Source: Norana najaformis
Lineage: Eukaryota > Annelida > Clitellata > Crassiclitellata > Hormogastridae
DNA: 64,000 nt
NCBI GenBank assembly: GCA_964023275.1
Contig: OZ029914.1
Span: 39,705,424 to 39,769,423, forward strand
Direction: 5' to 3'
A program made the translations under genes and the position numbers. Numbering within the stretch: position 1 is the stretch's first letter; each line of letters begins with the position of its first letter. A model generated the notes under the pieces. The model did no database searches. It saw nothing but the letters and a program-made list of their open reading frames with translations, and was not told where the DNA came from. Shown piece after piece: positions 45,513 through 56,900 of the stretch.

Positions 45513-45878
45513 TTAACTTTTTTGGCAGCACATGTTCAAACCCTCCGCCTTGAAGAAGTCGTCGCCGTAAATCAACATACCCCTTAACGTCGTGGCTTGC
45601 CCAAGGGGCATTCCTTTTTTATCTCGGTGTTGTTGTTGATCAAGTACCAGACCTGGGAGAACATATATGGGACAGCATTGTTGATGGGTTTTGATCAGCT
45701 TGTTGACTACATAGGCCACGCCCGTGGATGCGAGCCTACCCTCCACAAGAAGGTAGCTCTGGGACGGTTGTGTGAATACATCCTGGTTCTGTATGGCGTG
45801 TCCATTCTTGAAGGCAGCATGGTTCTGCGACTCATACTCGCAATAGTCGAATGACTCGTTGCTCTCATTGACCGGCAC
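45513..45878 (-). pseudogene. Polinton major capsid protein fragment
   Basis: FDYCEYESQNHAAF, SQSYLLVEGRL, GQATTLRGMLIYGDDF and KAEGLN are hallmarks of the first jelly roll of Polinton capsid proteins. The middle (about residues 55-85) is diverged, and the C-terminal half of the protein is absent. Confidence 0.6.
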
Positions 45879-45881
45879 CGC

Positions 45882-46285
45882 TTAGGCGATGTCTAGCCTA
45901 TCACTATCCACGCTTACGGTGGTCAGTGTACTGCGGAGTCGAAGGACTATTGGGGACCGAGAAACAAGCCCCTGCCCCTCGCCTATCACCATTCGGAGGG
46001 CGTTTTCAAGGGGTCCGCTTGTAGCGTCTTGAACCCAAAGCAATGCGGCTATTAATGTCTCGAGTCGATGGCAGAGGAGGAACCCTGTGGGCGCTAGCTG
46101 ATTCAGGAACTCAATGCTTTTATAGCTCAGCACTTTCTCTAGGGGAACTGGAGGGAGGGAGCGCCTTTTTATCCGTCACAGCTGCTACAACCGCACGTTT
46201 CGCTTTTACGACGTCGACAATCTGCTTAACCGCGGCCGCTATTGTAGCACCAGATTTCGCTACAATGTCTACCATGTCCGCGACG
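45882..46285 (-). pseudogene. Polinton internal segment, unassigned
   Basis: Between PolB and capsid fragments. The minus strand shows an Ala/Val-rich run (ATIAAAVKQIVDVV, AVVAAVTDKKALPPSSSP), then broken frames leading toward the capsid start (VDSDRLDIA). Probably the N-terminal part of a minor virion protein or a deletion junction; not identified. Confidence 0.3.
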
Positions 46286-46287
46286 TT

Positions 46288-46608
46288 TTAATCGTGTCCT
46301 TGTTCGCCGAGAGGAAAGAGGCGGCAGATCAGCCGCCTGAACCATTCGATGAACCCGTCGCCGCCGCCCGAGGCCGGCGCGGTAACGACTGGCAAAGATG
46401 AACAAAAGATGGTCGAGGCGACAGGATACAGGCTGCGGATGTGAAACCGTATATCATACCCTTGGAGGTTGAGGAAGACAACGGGCACCTTGTACTTGTC
46501 TGGGTATATGCGCAGCTTGAGTTTGCAGGTGTCATGGGCGGCCCCGCGGTATTTTGCGGTGATGTGGCAGTGTTCGCGAATCTTGTCGGCGCCTCTTCGT
46601 CTCAACAC
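46288..46608 (-). pseudogene. Polinton PolB fragment
   Basis: Contains IREHCHITAKYRGAAHDTC, LKLRIYPDKYKVPVVF and LNLQGYD, the HCH-zinc and exonuclease-proximal segment characteristic of Polinton family-B polymerases. Only about 50 residues are polymerase-like; the rest is unrelated, so the gene is a stub. Confidence 0.7.
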
Positions 46609-47190
46609 AGATGTGGCATGTGGTCACCGCGTGGAAAGCTTGGCGGTCTGCCGCTTTCATTTCTGTTGGGGACGAGTATGTCATTTCATCTCGCGAAATT
46701 TGAGAATTGTTTACCATAGAGCGCAATGCATTGAAATACATGGGAATGTTGAAGGGTTGCCACGACAACAATAGTTAATATAAGTAAAATCTGTTAGGGG
46801 TTTTGTGTTGCAATATGAGTGGGGCGTGTGGTCTGTAAAAGCTTTCATTTTTGTTGGAGATGAGTATGCCATTTTAGTTCGCGAAGTGGCAATATTGCTT
46901 GCCATAGAGCTCAATGCATTGAATTACATAGGAAACTTGAAGGGTTGACACGACGACATTAGTAAATGTAAGTGAAATCTGTTAGGGGTTTTGAGTAGTC
47001 GTATGGGTGTGCCGTGTGATCTGTGAAAAGCTTTCATATCTGCTGACGATGAGTATGTCATTTCAGCTGTTGAAATGAAGTTAGTTCTTAACAAACAATG
47101 CAGTGGGGTTTCAGTAGGATATTAAGCAGACCGCGAATCTGTCTTCTACAAGCAAATCTGAATGTATGTTCCAACTTGACAGACATATTA

Positions 47191-47260
47191 CACTGCCAAA
47201 AAATTCCGTTTTAATACGACTCGCCCGTTTCTTTACGGCGAATCAGCCCCTTTTTCAGTG
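47191..47260. repeat. Miniature CACTG-ended element, about 70 bp
   Basis: Starts CACTGCCAAAAAATTCCG and ends CCCCTTTTTCAGTG, so the termini are inverted CACTG(C/A)(C/A)AAAA. Flanked by TA on both sides. Abuts the right end of the Polinton derivative. Confidence 0.4.
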
Positions 47261-47329
47261 TACGTGCACTTCCCCGTAATTATCATACCATTGGGCTATT
47301 TGACCCGTTATTCGGCCTACTTGCATTGT

Positions 47330-48070
47330 TCATAATTTGCATACACCTGTGCAAAACATAGTTCGTTTAAAGCCGTGCAAGCTTGAACATTGTAAAAACA
47401 ATTACAGAAAATAATTAAACATCTTAAAATGATGCAGTAATTGCTGCAGATAAACATAAACGCGAAAATACGATGATAAAATGATCGCACTTTTCTGAAC
47501 AAACCTCATTACTTAAAGCAAACTGCACAGGGATACGCCGAATATGACAGACAATACGGCGGTCAGATCGAAAATCTCGACCCATTAAAACCGTTTCTGA
47601 CATGCAATAAGACATGTAATAAGACATAAAATACAATGACTGTCACACTGGCGGACAAATAAGCAGACACTCTTAAATGTATGTGAACGCTAAGCTTGCA
47701 CCGCTCTGTGACAGATAGAGTTGAATAGGGGTTTTAAGCGTCTAATAGTACAAGTATAGGTATAAGTATAAGCCGATGGTCAGTAAGATCTACATTTCGA
47801 TTGCCATCTTACGTCACTGATGTTAATAGGTGACCCTATTTAAGCGGGCCCCTGGTCCCTTCTGGGTTTGCCTTTTGTATCCTGGCAAACTGTATGTTTA
47901 ATGTGTAACCTGATATGTTGAATTTGGGATCAATAAAAAGTGAATCAATCAAACAATCAATCAATCAAGTATAGGTTAGCTCAACTCGCTAAGCTAAGCT
48001 GCCCAACTGTCAGTGGTCGAGGCTGTCGGTTAGAATCCCAGACATTGCTATTTTCAAATTTATTTTAAAA
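47330..48070 (-). repeat. Duplicated unit R1, first copy, interrupted
   Basis: TACTTAAAGCAAACTGCACAGGGATACGCCGAATATG-type text, AAAACCGT-TCTGACATGC and AATAAGACATAAAATACAATG recur in order in the next unit. The tRNA-like end GGTTAGCTCAACTCGCTAAG with GGTTAGAATCCC lies at 47973-48050, displaced by a nested insertion. Confidence 0.6.
47757..47967 (+). mobile_element. Nested retro-insertion with (ATCA)n tail
   Basis: About 210 bp beginning near TAAGCCGATGGTCAGTAAGA and ending GAATCAATCAAACAATCAATC. CAAGTATAGGT occurs on both sides (about 47748 and 47967) as a likely target duplication. The first 27 bp recur at about 49448. It is probably a LINE 3' end or SINE inserted into unit R1. Confidence 0.55.
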
Positions 48071-48500
48071 CCTTTTTATGATACAAACGCTAAAACACAA
48101 TCGCAACTTTCTGAAGAAACCGCGTTACTTGAAGTAAACTGCGCAGGGACACACCGAATATGCCAGACCCCTCAATCAATGCGGCAGTGAGTGAGAAGGT
48201 TTTCCCGTATTAAAACCGTATCTGACATGCGATAAGATATATAATGAAACATATAATAAGACATAAAATACAATGAATGTCACACAGACTGACAAATAAG
48301 CAAATGCTTCTAAATCTATAAGCATGATAAGTTCGCACCACTCTGAGATTAATAAAGAATTGAGTAGAGGTTTAAAGCGTTGATTAATATAAGTTGGGTT
48401 TAGCTCAGCTTGCTGTGATGCGGAACTGTGATTAGTCAAATTTGAGTTTATCGGTTCGATCCCATGGGTAGCCAATTTAAAATTAATTTTTAAACCTCCT
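48071..48500 (-). repeat. Duplicated unit R1, second copy
   Basis: Same order of blocks as 47400-47750 followed by GGGTTTAGCTCAGCTTGCTG and GGTTCGATCCC, a clear tRNA-like A and B box pair. Strand is not certain. Arranged head to tail with the first copy. Confidence 0.6.
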
Positions 48501-48504
48501 TACA

Positions 48505-49440
48505 ATAAAAATTACTGATATTGTTGTTATAATAATACTTTCTTCCCCGAAGGAATTTTTATTATAATAATTACAGTAGGCTATGCAGCAAATGTTCTGA
48601 GGTATATTTCAGCATTGTTTCATGTGAATGTATGTGGACTGAGTCTATGTATATTCTTGCCATGTTTAGCAATATCAATAGAATTTACTGTTATATTAAC
48701 TGTGCGTATTATTGACGTATCTACGCGTGTGTTAGAATAAGAGTTTGCGTTGACTAACGTGATTACTCACTTAAATGTTCGGTCGGCTTTAGACTTTTTT
48801 TAACTAATAAAAATAGCAAGGCCAGCGTAGGTACTAAAAATCTATTAAATACGGGGAATATTGGATGGTTGTCTGAACTGATTTTACGGACAATCAACTT
48901 GAATGTTGATGAATTGATTTGATCGTAATTTGCCATAGTTTGTGAATCAATGCGGACGATATTTGATTGCCAGCAAATCACTATTTTACATGTGTGATTT
49001 TTGATCAAAGCTACAGGGAGTCTTTAGCCAATGAGGGGACGCTGTAGTCGCGACTTCTTATCTACAGTAAGTAATTGAGCAGAGGAATATTTTATAGAAC
49101 TATGAAACTACTCAACAGATAGGTGTAAATCGCAGACGATTATCTTGGCCAATAGAAACATTATAACGATGCCGAACATTCGATGTGAAAACCGTTGTGG
49201 TAGTCAGTTGACGTCTGGATGTTGGACAGGAAAGGTCGCAATCTAGCGTAACTCGGAGAAGAAAATCGACAGTTGCGGACGATTGTTGTGTCGAACTGCG
49301 TTCTCGTATTATGAGCGGATTAAGGCTCATGTCACAGGTGCTCAGCCTGCGTATCGTTGTGTAAAGACATAGTTTAAATTGTAGAACTATCGTCTCAAAA
49401 GTTTGGATTTAGTCCATGAAAATTGCGTTCGATCGGACTC
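48505..49440. other. Gap: no gene seen
   Basis: AT-rich, small unrelated frames only. Confidence 0.5.
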
Positions 49441-49446
49441 ATCTAC

Positions 49447-49520
49447 GTAAGCCGATGGTCAGTAAGATCTACATCTTTGACTGCATCGTGCCATCGTATA
49501 TAGTCGAGGAGTCGCCTCTT
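49447..49520 (+). repeat. Partial sister of the nested insertion
   Basis: TAAGCCGATGGTCAGTAAGATCTACAT is shared with 47771-47800; similarity then fades. Confidence 0.45.
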
Positions 49521-49689
49521 GGACGGTTATATGGCCATCAAAGTTTGTAGGTGGATAGGGCAGTAGGTTTAGGCTTTGGTTAAGAAGTTGGCCTTAATTA
49601 AGGTTTAATTAAGACTTTGACACTACAATATATTAATTGATTTCAACGAGTGACTTTGAATTACTTTTTTCAGTCACGTATCATTGTGT

Positions 49690-50105
49690 AATATGGTTGT
49701 GGAAACAAAGAGCCATTGGAATACTGCCGTTAATACACGGGCATAGGTCGTACAAATACGCCAAATGGCCCTACAATATACAGAAAATCTCCGTAAAAAT
49801 ACGAAGAATGAATCGTTAATAAAGGTCATTTACCGTAAAAATACGGTGCTAAACCGTTAATAACAGCCATTTACCTTAAAATTAGCGCAAAATAGCCATA
49901 AAATTTAGGAAACTTACAGTGAATAAACGGGCACCCCGTCGTAAAAAACAGGAATTCCCCGTTAAATAATACGGGATAAACTTAAAATGACGGGCCACCC
50001 GTAATTGAGAAAACGGGTCGCCCGTAACTTGACGGTCAATGTTCTTTCAACTCTGTTGACGCGTCATTTACCCGTACATTTACGGATAATTTCGTACAGT
50101 GTAGT
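49690..50105. repeat. CACTG-type subterminal-repeat element
   Basis: Dense imperfect repeats of CCGTAAAAATACGG/ACGGGT type, right end ACAGTGTAG. This resembles CACTA/EnSpm-like miniature elements. The left end is not resolved. Related in style to 47191-47260. Confidence 0.4.
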
Positions 50106-50264
50106 TGAGAAGACCCAGACATTAACGAAAACGCAGGCCCTTTTACTGTGACCTCCAGTAACTGGAATAACGCATCTTGTCGACCAGCTGACCATAACTT
50201 TGTGCCTTTTGTTACAATAAAATATTTTGACCAATTTTCAAAGATTGCAATAAACTCAAATTAA

Positions 50265-50430
50265 TGCCTGCCACACTGTCTCTCCCTGACTATTGGATCT
50301 TGACCCGGAACCGAACCCTTTTGCCTATCGATTTTGTTTTTACTGAGCGCCTGTGAATAAGCTGGTCCCCGCGGCGCGGCTTTCGTTGGGCGCTGTAGAA
50401 ATCTTGGGATTACGATTACGATTACGAATG
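50265..50430 (+). repeat. LINE 3'-end copy
   Basis: About 165 bp of the same 3' end with tail GGATTACGATTACGATTACG. The full-length RTE-like LINE inserted a few bases after its tail. Confidence 0.7.
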
Positions 50431-50444
50431 CCTGACCTATTTTT

Positions 50445-53400
50445 TCCCCCTCAAAGTCCGACTCACACCTCAACGTGGTGAGGGGGTGAAAACAGCCAAG
50501 TAAGGGAATGCCTGCTGAGGCTATGCCATCAGTGGTGAAGGTCTTGGCCGAGGTACCACCTAGGGCGCTTCGCGAGGTGGACAGGCTCAGCAGGAACCCT
50601 GAAACAGCTGGCTAACGTGGGCGGCAACGCCGCCTCTGGTGCCACAAGGATATCAGAGCCAGTCCCAAGCCTGGAACTCATTTCATAGAGAAGTGCAAGG
50701 GTCGAACGGATGGGTGCAGATACTCCGTTCATAAAGGAAACAGACGAAGGAAATCCAATGCAATGACAATCATAGATAGAGGATCCCGGCTCGGACGTCG
50801 CCCGGGCAAACAAGGTCCGCGTCCCCAACCGATCGACCGGGGTTGGGTCGAAAAATTGGCTACCGGAGAATGGAATGATCAACAGAAACTGAGATTTGCG
50901 AAGCATGAACTTACGGTTGGAACATGGAATGTGAGGACATTGTGGGCTGCGGGACAGTTGGAGCTGCTGAGGAAGGAAATGGAAACATATCGATGGGATA
51001 TTCTGGGTATGTCGGAAATGAGATGGACAGGGACTGGGGAGTTAAACAATGGAGAAGTGATATGGTCAGGGGAGGAACAGGAACACCAGAGAGGTGTGGG
51101 ATTTCTACTGAACTCAAGGGCTAGGGCAGCACTACTAGGGTATAAGCCAGTAAACTCCAGGATGATTGCAGCTAGATTCAGTGGACAACCTCTGAACATA
51201 TCAATCATTCAGATATATGCACCAACAGCAGACAGCACAGAGGAAGATATTGAAGAGTTTTATGAGAACCTGGAGAACACCCTGAATGACTTGCCAAGGA
51301 AAGACATCAAGATCATATCTGGAGATTGGAATGCAAAGATTGGCAAGGACAACACAGGTTGGGAACACATAATGTCGAAATATGGGTACGGAACAAGGAA
51401 TGAGAGAGGAGAGAAACTGCTGGAATTTGCTGCTAAACAAGAAATGATAATTTGCAACACCAAATTCAAACAAAAGGACTGCAGGAAGTATACATGGACA
51501 TCGCCAGATGGAAAACACACCAACATAATAGACTTAGTGCTGATTGGCAGAAGATGGCAAACATCAGTAAAGCTGTGCAGAACATTCCGAGGAGCGGACA
51601 TATCGTCTGACCACAACTTGGTGCTCTGCAACTTGAAGCTAAAGCTGAGGCGCATACCCTGCCAACAATATGTAAAGAAGAGAAACATTCAAGTTCTTGA
51701 CAATGTGGAGGTACGGGCTCAATATGAAGATGAAATAACACAGAGAATTAAAGACGCAGATATGAAACAACTTGATATGGAAAGGAAGGTGGCCATGCTA
51801 AGCGTGATCATAGAGCAGTCAGTGGAAGCAGTCATACCTTTAGCAGAACAACCAAAGAAGAAATGGATAAGTGAACGAACACTAGAATTAGCAAAAGAAA
51901 AAAGGAAGATGAGACTGAAGGCAAAGGAATCAGAACAGGCAAAACTGGAGTACAGAAAACTGTGTAACACAGTGAGGTCATCAGCCAGAAGGGACAAACA
52001 GAACTGGTTGGAGAAACAGTGTGGTGACATTGAACAATATGCAGGGGAATATAAAACAAGGGAAGTGTTCAAGCTGATAAAAAGTATAAACGGAAAGTGG
52101 CAACCAAAACAGACAGCAATTAGGGACAAACAGGGAAATATCCTGATGGACAAGGAAAAGATTAGGGAACGATGGACGGAGTACTGCAGCGAGCTATACA
52201 GTCTGAAGGAGCAAAAGAACAAAGAGCTAATCGAAGAATTACAAGGTATGACGCCACCAGCTGAAGATGATGAGAATGATAACATCCTATATGAAGAGGT
52301 AGAATGGGCGGTTAACCGCCTGAAAAACAATAAAAGCCCTGGAACAGATGGAATAACAGGAGAAATGATAAAAGCTGGAGGGCAGGATCTGATACAAGAA
52401 ATACACAATATATGCAAGCAGGTGTGGCAAGAAGGAAGAATACCGGAGGAATGGACAAAGTCAGTACTTGTAACAATACCAAAGAAAGGAGATCTAACAT
52501 TGTGTAAGAATTATAGAACTATTGCACTAATAAACCACATGGGAAAAGTGCTTATGACAATCCTGTTGCGACGTTTGAAGGCAAAAACTGAAGAATACAT
52601 GTCAGATGAACAAGCAGGGTTTAGAAAGGATAGAAGTACAGTCCAACAAATTCTGATGTTACGATTGATTGCCGAAAAAGCCAAACGAAAAAACAGGCTT
52701 ATATACAACTGTTTTGTGGACTTCCAAAAGGCATTCGACTCCATCAAGCACGATGTTACCTGGGCAATCCTGAAATCAGATGGAGTAGGCGACAGACTGA
52801 TACAGATTCTACAGAACATTGGAGAGAGATCAAAATCTGCAGTGAAAGTGGGACGGGAACTAGGAAGATAATTGCAACCACAATAGGGACGAGGCAGGGA
52901 GATCCAATTTCACCTAGTATGTTTATTACTTACTTGGAAAGAGTCATGCAGGACATACGAGATAATGGAACTGGAATCTCAGTGCAGGGAGAACTCATCA
53001 ATAGCCTACGATTTGCAGATGACATTGACCTGCTGGAGAACAGCTGCGACAGGCTGCAGGAAAATGTGTGCGGACTGAACCTACTTGCCGAACATGCTGG
53101 CCTAAAAATAAATGTGGATAAAACAAAAACAATGGTATTTGGCAAGGAGACAATAGACATGGAAATTAAAGTGCAAGATGAGGTGATTGAAAATATAAAG
53201 GAGTTTGTGTACCTAGGAAGTCTCATGACATGGAATAATGATTGCGCAAAAGACATAAAGGCAAGAATAATAAAGGCAAAAGGAGTTATGGCAGGGCTAA
53301 ACAACATCTGGAAAAGCAGGAAAATAAGCCACAAGACCAAACTAAACGTCTTGAAAACATGTGTGTCTAGCACAGCTCTGTATGCATGTGAGGCATGGAC

Positions 53401-53812
53401 AATCAAAAAGACGGATAAAGATAAGATATTAGCATTTGAAATGTACTGCTATAGACGAATATTACATCTGAATTGGACAATGAAGGTAACAAATACGGAG
53501 GTCCGAAGAAGACTGAGCATAAAAGAAGATCTAATACAAGTAATAATGAGAAGGAAATTACGCTTGTTTGGACATATATGCAGGATGGATGACAGTAGAA
53601 AAATAAAAAGCGTGATGATGGGAATTATGGACGGAAATGGGAGACGAGGAAGACCTAACAGGGAGTGGACAGATGATATAAGGGATTGGTGTAAGCAAGA
53701 CTTGCACGCCTTGATAAGAACAGCACAAGATCGGGAACTGTGGAGACAAGTGACAATGCATGCAGTGGACACCTACGGGCTCTCGGCCCATGTATCATGA
53801 TGATGATGATGA
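50445..53812 (+). mobile_element. Full-length RTE-like LINE, 3.37 kb
   Basis: A complete non-LTR retrotransposon: a 5' leader of about 320 bp, endonuclease-reverse transcriptase, and a TGATGA tail at the stop. It is bounded by identical 12-bp copies of TGACCTATTTTT at 50433-50444 and 53813-53824. A perfect duplication and near-open coding imply recent insertion. The 3' end on a short repeat rather than poly(A) is typical of RTE-type elements; exact clade is tentative. Confidence 0.88.
50763..53800 (+). CDS. LINE endonuclease-reverse transcriptase, one frameshift
   Basis: The first frame (50763-52871, 702 codons) has AP-type endonuclease motifs GTWNVRTL, SEMRWTG, SGDWNAKIG and SSDHN, then RT motifs NNKSPGTDGITGEM, IPKKGDLTLCKNYR, EQAGFRKDRST and FVDFQKAFDSI. 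Just before 52871 the frame shifts by one base: the next motif, TRQGDPISPS (52888-52917), and the catalytic RFADDIDLL box are in the frame that runs to TGA at 53800. The C-terminus has LRLFGHICRMDD and RRGRPNREW. The enzyme would nick and reverse-transcribe at the target. The break lies near GTGGGACGGG and is the only one seen, so it may be a sequence error or a first inactivating mutation. Confidence 0.85.
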
Positions 53813-53866
53813 TGACCTATTTTTGGAAAAGGAAAATTTATGACGGAAAATGGTTTTATTTTCAGA

Positions 53867-53915
53867 ATGGTATTACTTCTCTTGATCATATTATTTCGAA
53901 TTTCTGCGATCGCAG
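53867..53915 (+). CDS. IgR-5 signal peptide exon
   Basis: ATG at 53867 encodes MVLLLLIILFRISAIA and ends GCAG|GTCGGG, phase 1. TTTATTTTCAG immediately precedes AATGG, so a 5' UTR intron may end at 53865 and the exon may start at 53866. The donor is weak at positions +3 and +4. Confidence 0.65.
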
Positions 53916-56900
53916 GTCGGGTTAATATTCAATATTAATTGTAAACTTTGAATTGTATAGAAAGTGTGTCGTAAAAGCAGAATTGTGTAACTAAAACCTT
54001 GAAATCTTCGTGATTCATTTAGCTTGCTCTTTCACCTTGATTTTAACAGCAGGTATCGTTCACAGTTAGTTAAAATGGACCTTACATAGCTTGATGCCAC
54101 ATTTTATGCTTTAGCAGTACCTCAAAGTGTTAACCATTAAGACTAGATTTATATTCTATTATATTATAAGAAAAATATATTAAATTAAAGTTATTTTCCA
54201 TATAATACTATACTATTTGAAATTTTCCAAGGGAAACTTTGCGCTATGGGGTAATACCCAAGAAACTATATTTAGGCTATTCGTATTAACTAAGCGTAGC
54301 CACATAAGAAACCTCTGCCAATCTTGTGCTGTTCTTATCACGCATAAGAAACCTCTGCCAATCATGTTTCCATCATATCATGGCAGTAACATCAAGTCAG
54401 GTCTTGTCAAAGATATGTCATGAATCAGGCCATATTGTCTAGTATGTTCTGGCCTTGATACTACTAACTTAGTTTTTACAAGTACCTCACATCCCGAATT
54501 CAACAGGCTTCAATGCATCAAAAATTCTTGTCTCCTGTGATGCTGCGTCCATCTTCTTGTAGGAACCCTTTAACCCTAGTAAGCCAGCTGCATAGCTTCC
54601 AGTAGAATTCCTGATAAGAATCAAATTGGTCTGTTTGACCTACCTAATTCTTACCATGAGAACTCCTACCTACCTTCAAGCACTAGTCTCTCTTTACATC
54701 CCTCTCCGTAGTCTGCAATCAGCTGGTACGCGTTTCTTGGCCGAGCCACGATGCAGAACTCTCTTGGGCTCTCATGCATGACACGCCGTTGCCCCAAGTA
54801 ATGCAACCAACTATCATAATTTCTTTGAAGTTTGAACTGTCGTTCCTCCTTCATGAAATGCCTGAAATGCACTATTCCTCAATGACCTTCAAACAACTGA
54901 ACTGCATTCATCTGGCAACCAAGCAGAAAATAATAATAATTAGAAAATATTGAAATGTTGGCTTATGCCCGTATCGTATCTGTCTTGCTTTAAAAAGCAA
55001 CATCGAGAGAATGCATTGAAAGACATCTCTTTCCTTGCATTCTCATGCTGGTGCTTCAGTCACAACAAAGCTCATTCATTCCTTTAGATTGTTATCCTAA
55101 CGTGTGATCACAATACTGCTCTCTGGCTTTATTCTAAGACCGCCTAAGAATTGCTTTCTAACAATCTGTCCCTAACAAAAATTACGATGCGGAATTTACT
55201 TGCAAATGAAATGTTGTTATGAGAAGATGAAATTTGGAGAATATCCTCCGAAATTTAAGTTTCTTTCTTCTGTGTTTTTCCAGTGACAGACGAACAATTT
55301 GCTGAGGTCGCAGTTGGAACAAGCATAACTTTCCCTTGCCAATTTGCCAATGAAGAAAGCAGCACTGTTGTGTGGCATCACTACCCAGTCGGTTTAATTA
55401 TGGCAAAATTGTCTATTTCAAAGGTTTAGTTTTAGGGGCTTATCAAGGCAGATTCAGAGTACGTGCCAGTCACGTTGGCGAGTTTAATCTGCTTATATTA
55501 AATATAAGCCTCGAGGATTCTGGAAAATACACATGTACCAGTGGAACTCAGATGCAACCATTTGAACTCATTGTCTTTGGCAAGTATGACTCAGTAGCTT
55601 CGAAGCCTGGCCATGAGTGATTCAACGAAGTATGAACAAATGAGTGTTTTGAGTGAATGAGTGCGTGAGTGAGTGTATGAGTGAGTGAGCGAGTGAGTGA
55701 GTGAGAGACTGAATATCTGACCGAGAAAGTGAATGAGTTAGTAAGTAGTAAATGAATGATAAGTAGCTGAATAGCTGAGTGAGTGAGTGACTGAGTTAGC
55801 GGGTAAACAAGTTAGCGTGTGGCGGGTTTGTGAGTGGGTAGGTGGACATGCTGCACGATGGGTAAATGTGTAGATGAGTGTGATGGTTGGCCGGTCGGTC
55901 AGTCAATTACTAAGTTAATCCATATGGCTTAGTGTAAGCTATTGAGTGAGCGAGTGAACGAGACTTTCCGCTCATGTGCTAGCTAACCAATGACTAAGAA
56001 TGCAGTTTAATTAACTAACGTGAGATCAAATGAATTATATCGCTAAATTGTAAAAATTAGAGAAATAAGTAAAGTATCCCATGTCCCACAGGTGAGACGT
56101 AGGGGAGGCGCTCATTTTCTTTCCCTAGGCCAGACTTGTCATTTACTTGCAAGCTTACGCCGTTACCAAATTCAACTGCTTGGTGATGGAGGCACGGTGT
56201 GCGCAAAAAAATTGTCCAGGGTCGTTACACGGAGTAATAAGTAATCGTAATCTATTCTACTGCAGTGTATAGTTATTCTTCTTTACTTTTAGAATTATAT
56301 CCTTCCCCTCGGTCGTATGCTTCAAATACATCAGGTACCGACATTATCGGAAGAAATTCATACGAAATTGAACCTGACACTGTAAGCTTGAATTGCACAC
56401 TCAGATATCAAGGGAATTTTCGTGCTGCTTTGGATTGGAATTCAATCAGTGCCAATTCAGTAATATCCACAATAGCAGCAATCGATAACAGGACAACAGT
56501 TTCCACTGTTATCTTGAAGGCTGATCGACTGAAGAGTACAGCATACACGTGTTTTGTTAAATATATCAATTCCAGTGTAGTTTCTAATTTCACCCATACG
56601 CTAGAAATCAATATTACTAGTAAGTATGCCTCTTTTCTACTTAATTACAGTATTGTAAATAGCTCAACAATATATCACGACTTCTTGCTTTAAGTAATAC
56701 AAAATATGTTACTGGTTTTATTTATCCGGATTGCATGCAAATATTACAAAGTTCCTCATTTAGTAAAGTTCATAGTCTGTTGACTTCGATTTTATTTTTC
56801 ATTTTCTACAAGTCTTCAGTCAGTTTTACTGCTTAATTACTGATTAGTAATAACTGGTATTTAACTTGCTTACTTCACAAATCTTTTCTAAAGCATGTAT

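Larger units (their letters stand above)
45043..47184. mobile_element. Polinton/Maverick-derived element, internally deleted
   Basis: Inverted ends of roughly 0.4 kb (45043-45450) and 0.55 kb (46630-47184) begin with ATGTCTGTCAAGTTGGAACA in each direction. The ends contain tandem units of about 188 bp (two on the left, three on the right). Between them lie fragments of a protein-primed PolB and of the double jelly-roll capsid of Polintons. Full Polintons are 15-20 kb with about ten genes, so most of the element is gone. Polintons are self-synthesising, virus-related transposons. Confidence 0.75.

Noticed and set aside
51719..52417. Long minus-strand open frame inside the LINE
   Set aside because: Antisense shadow of the reverse transcriptase frame; no independent motifs.
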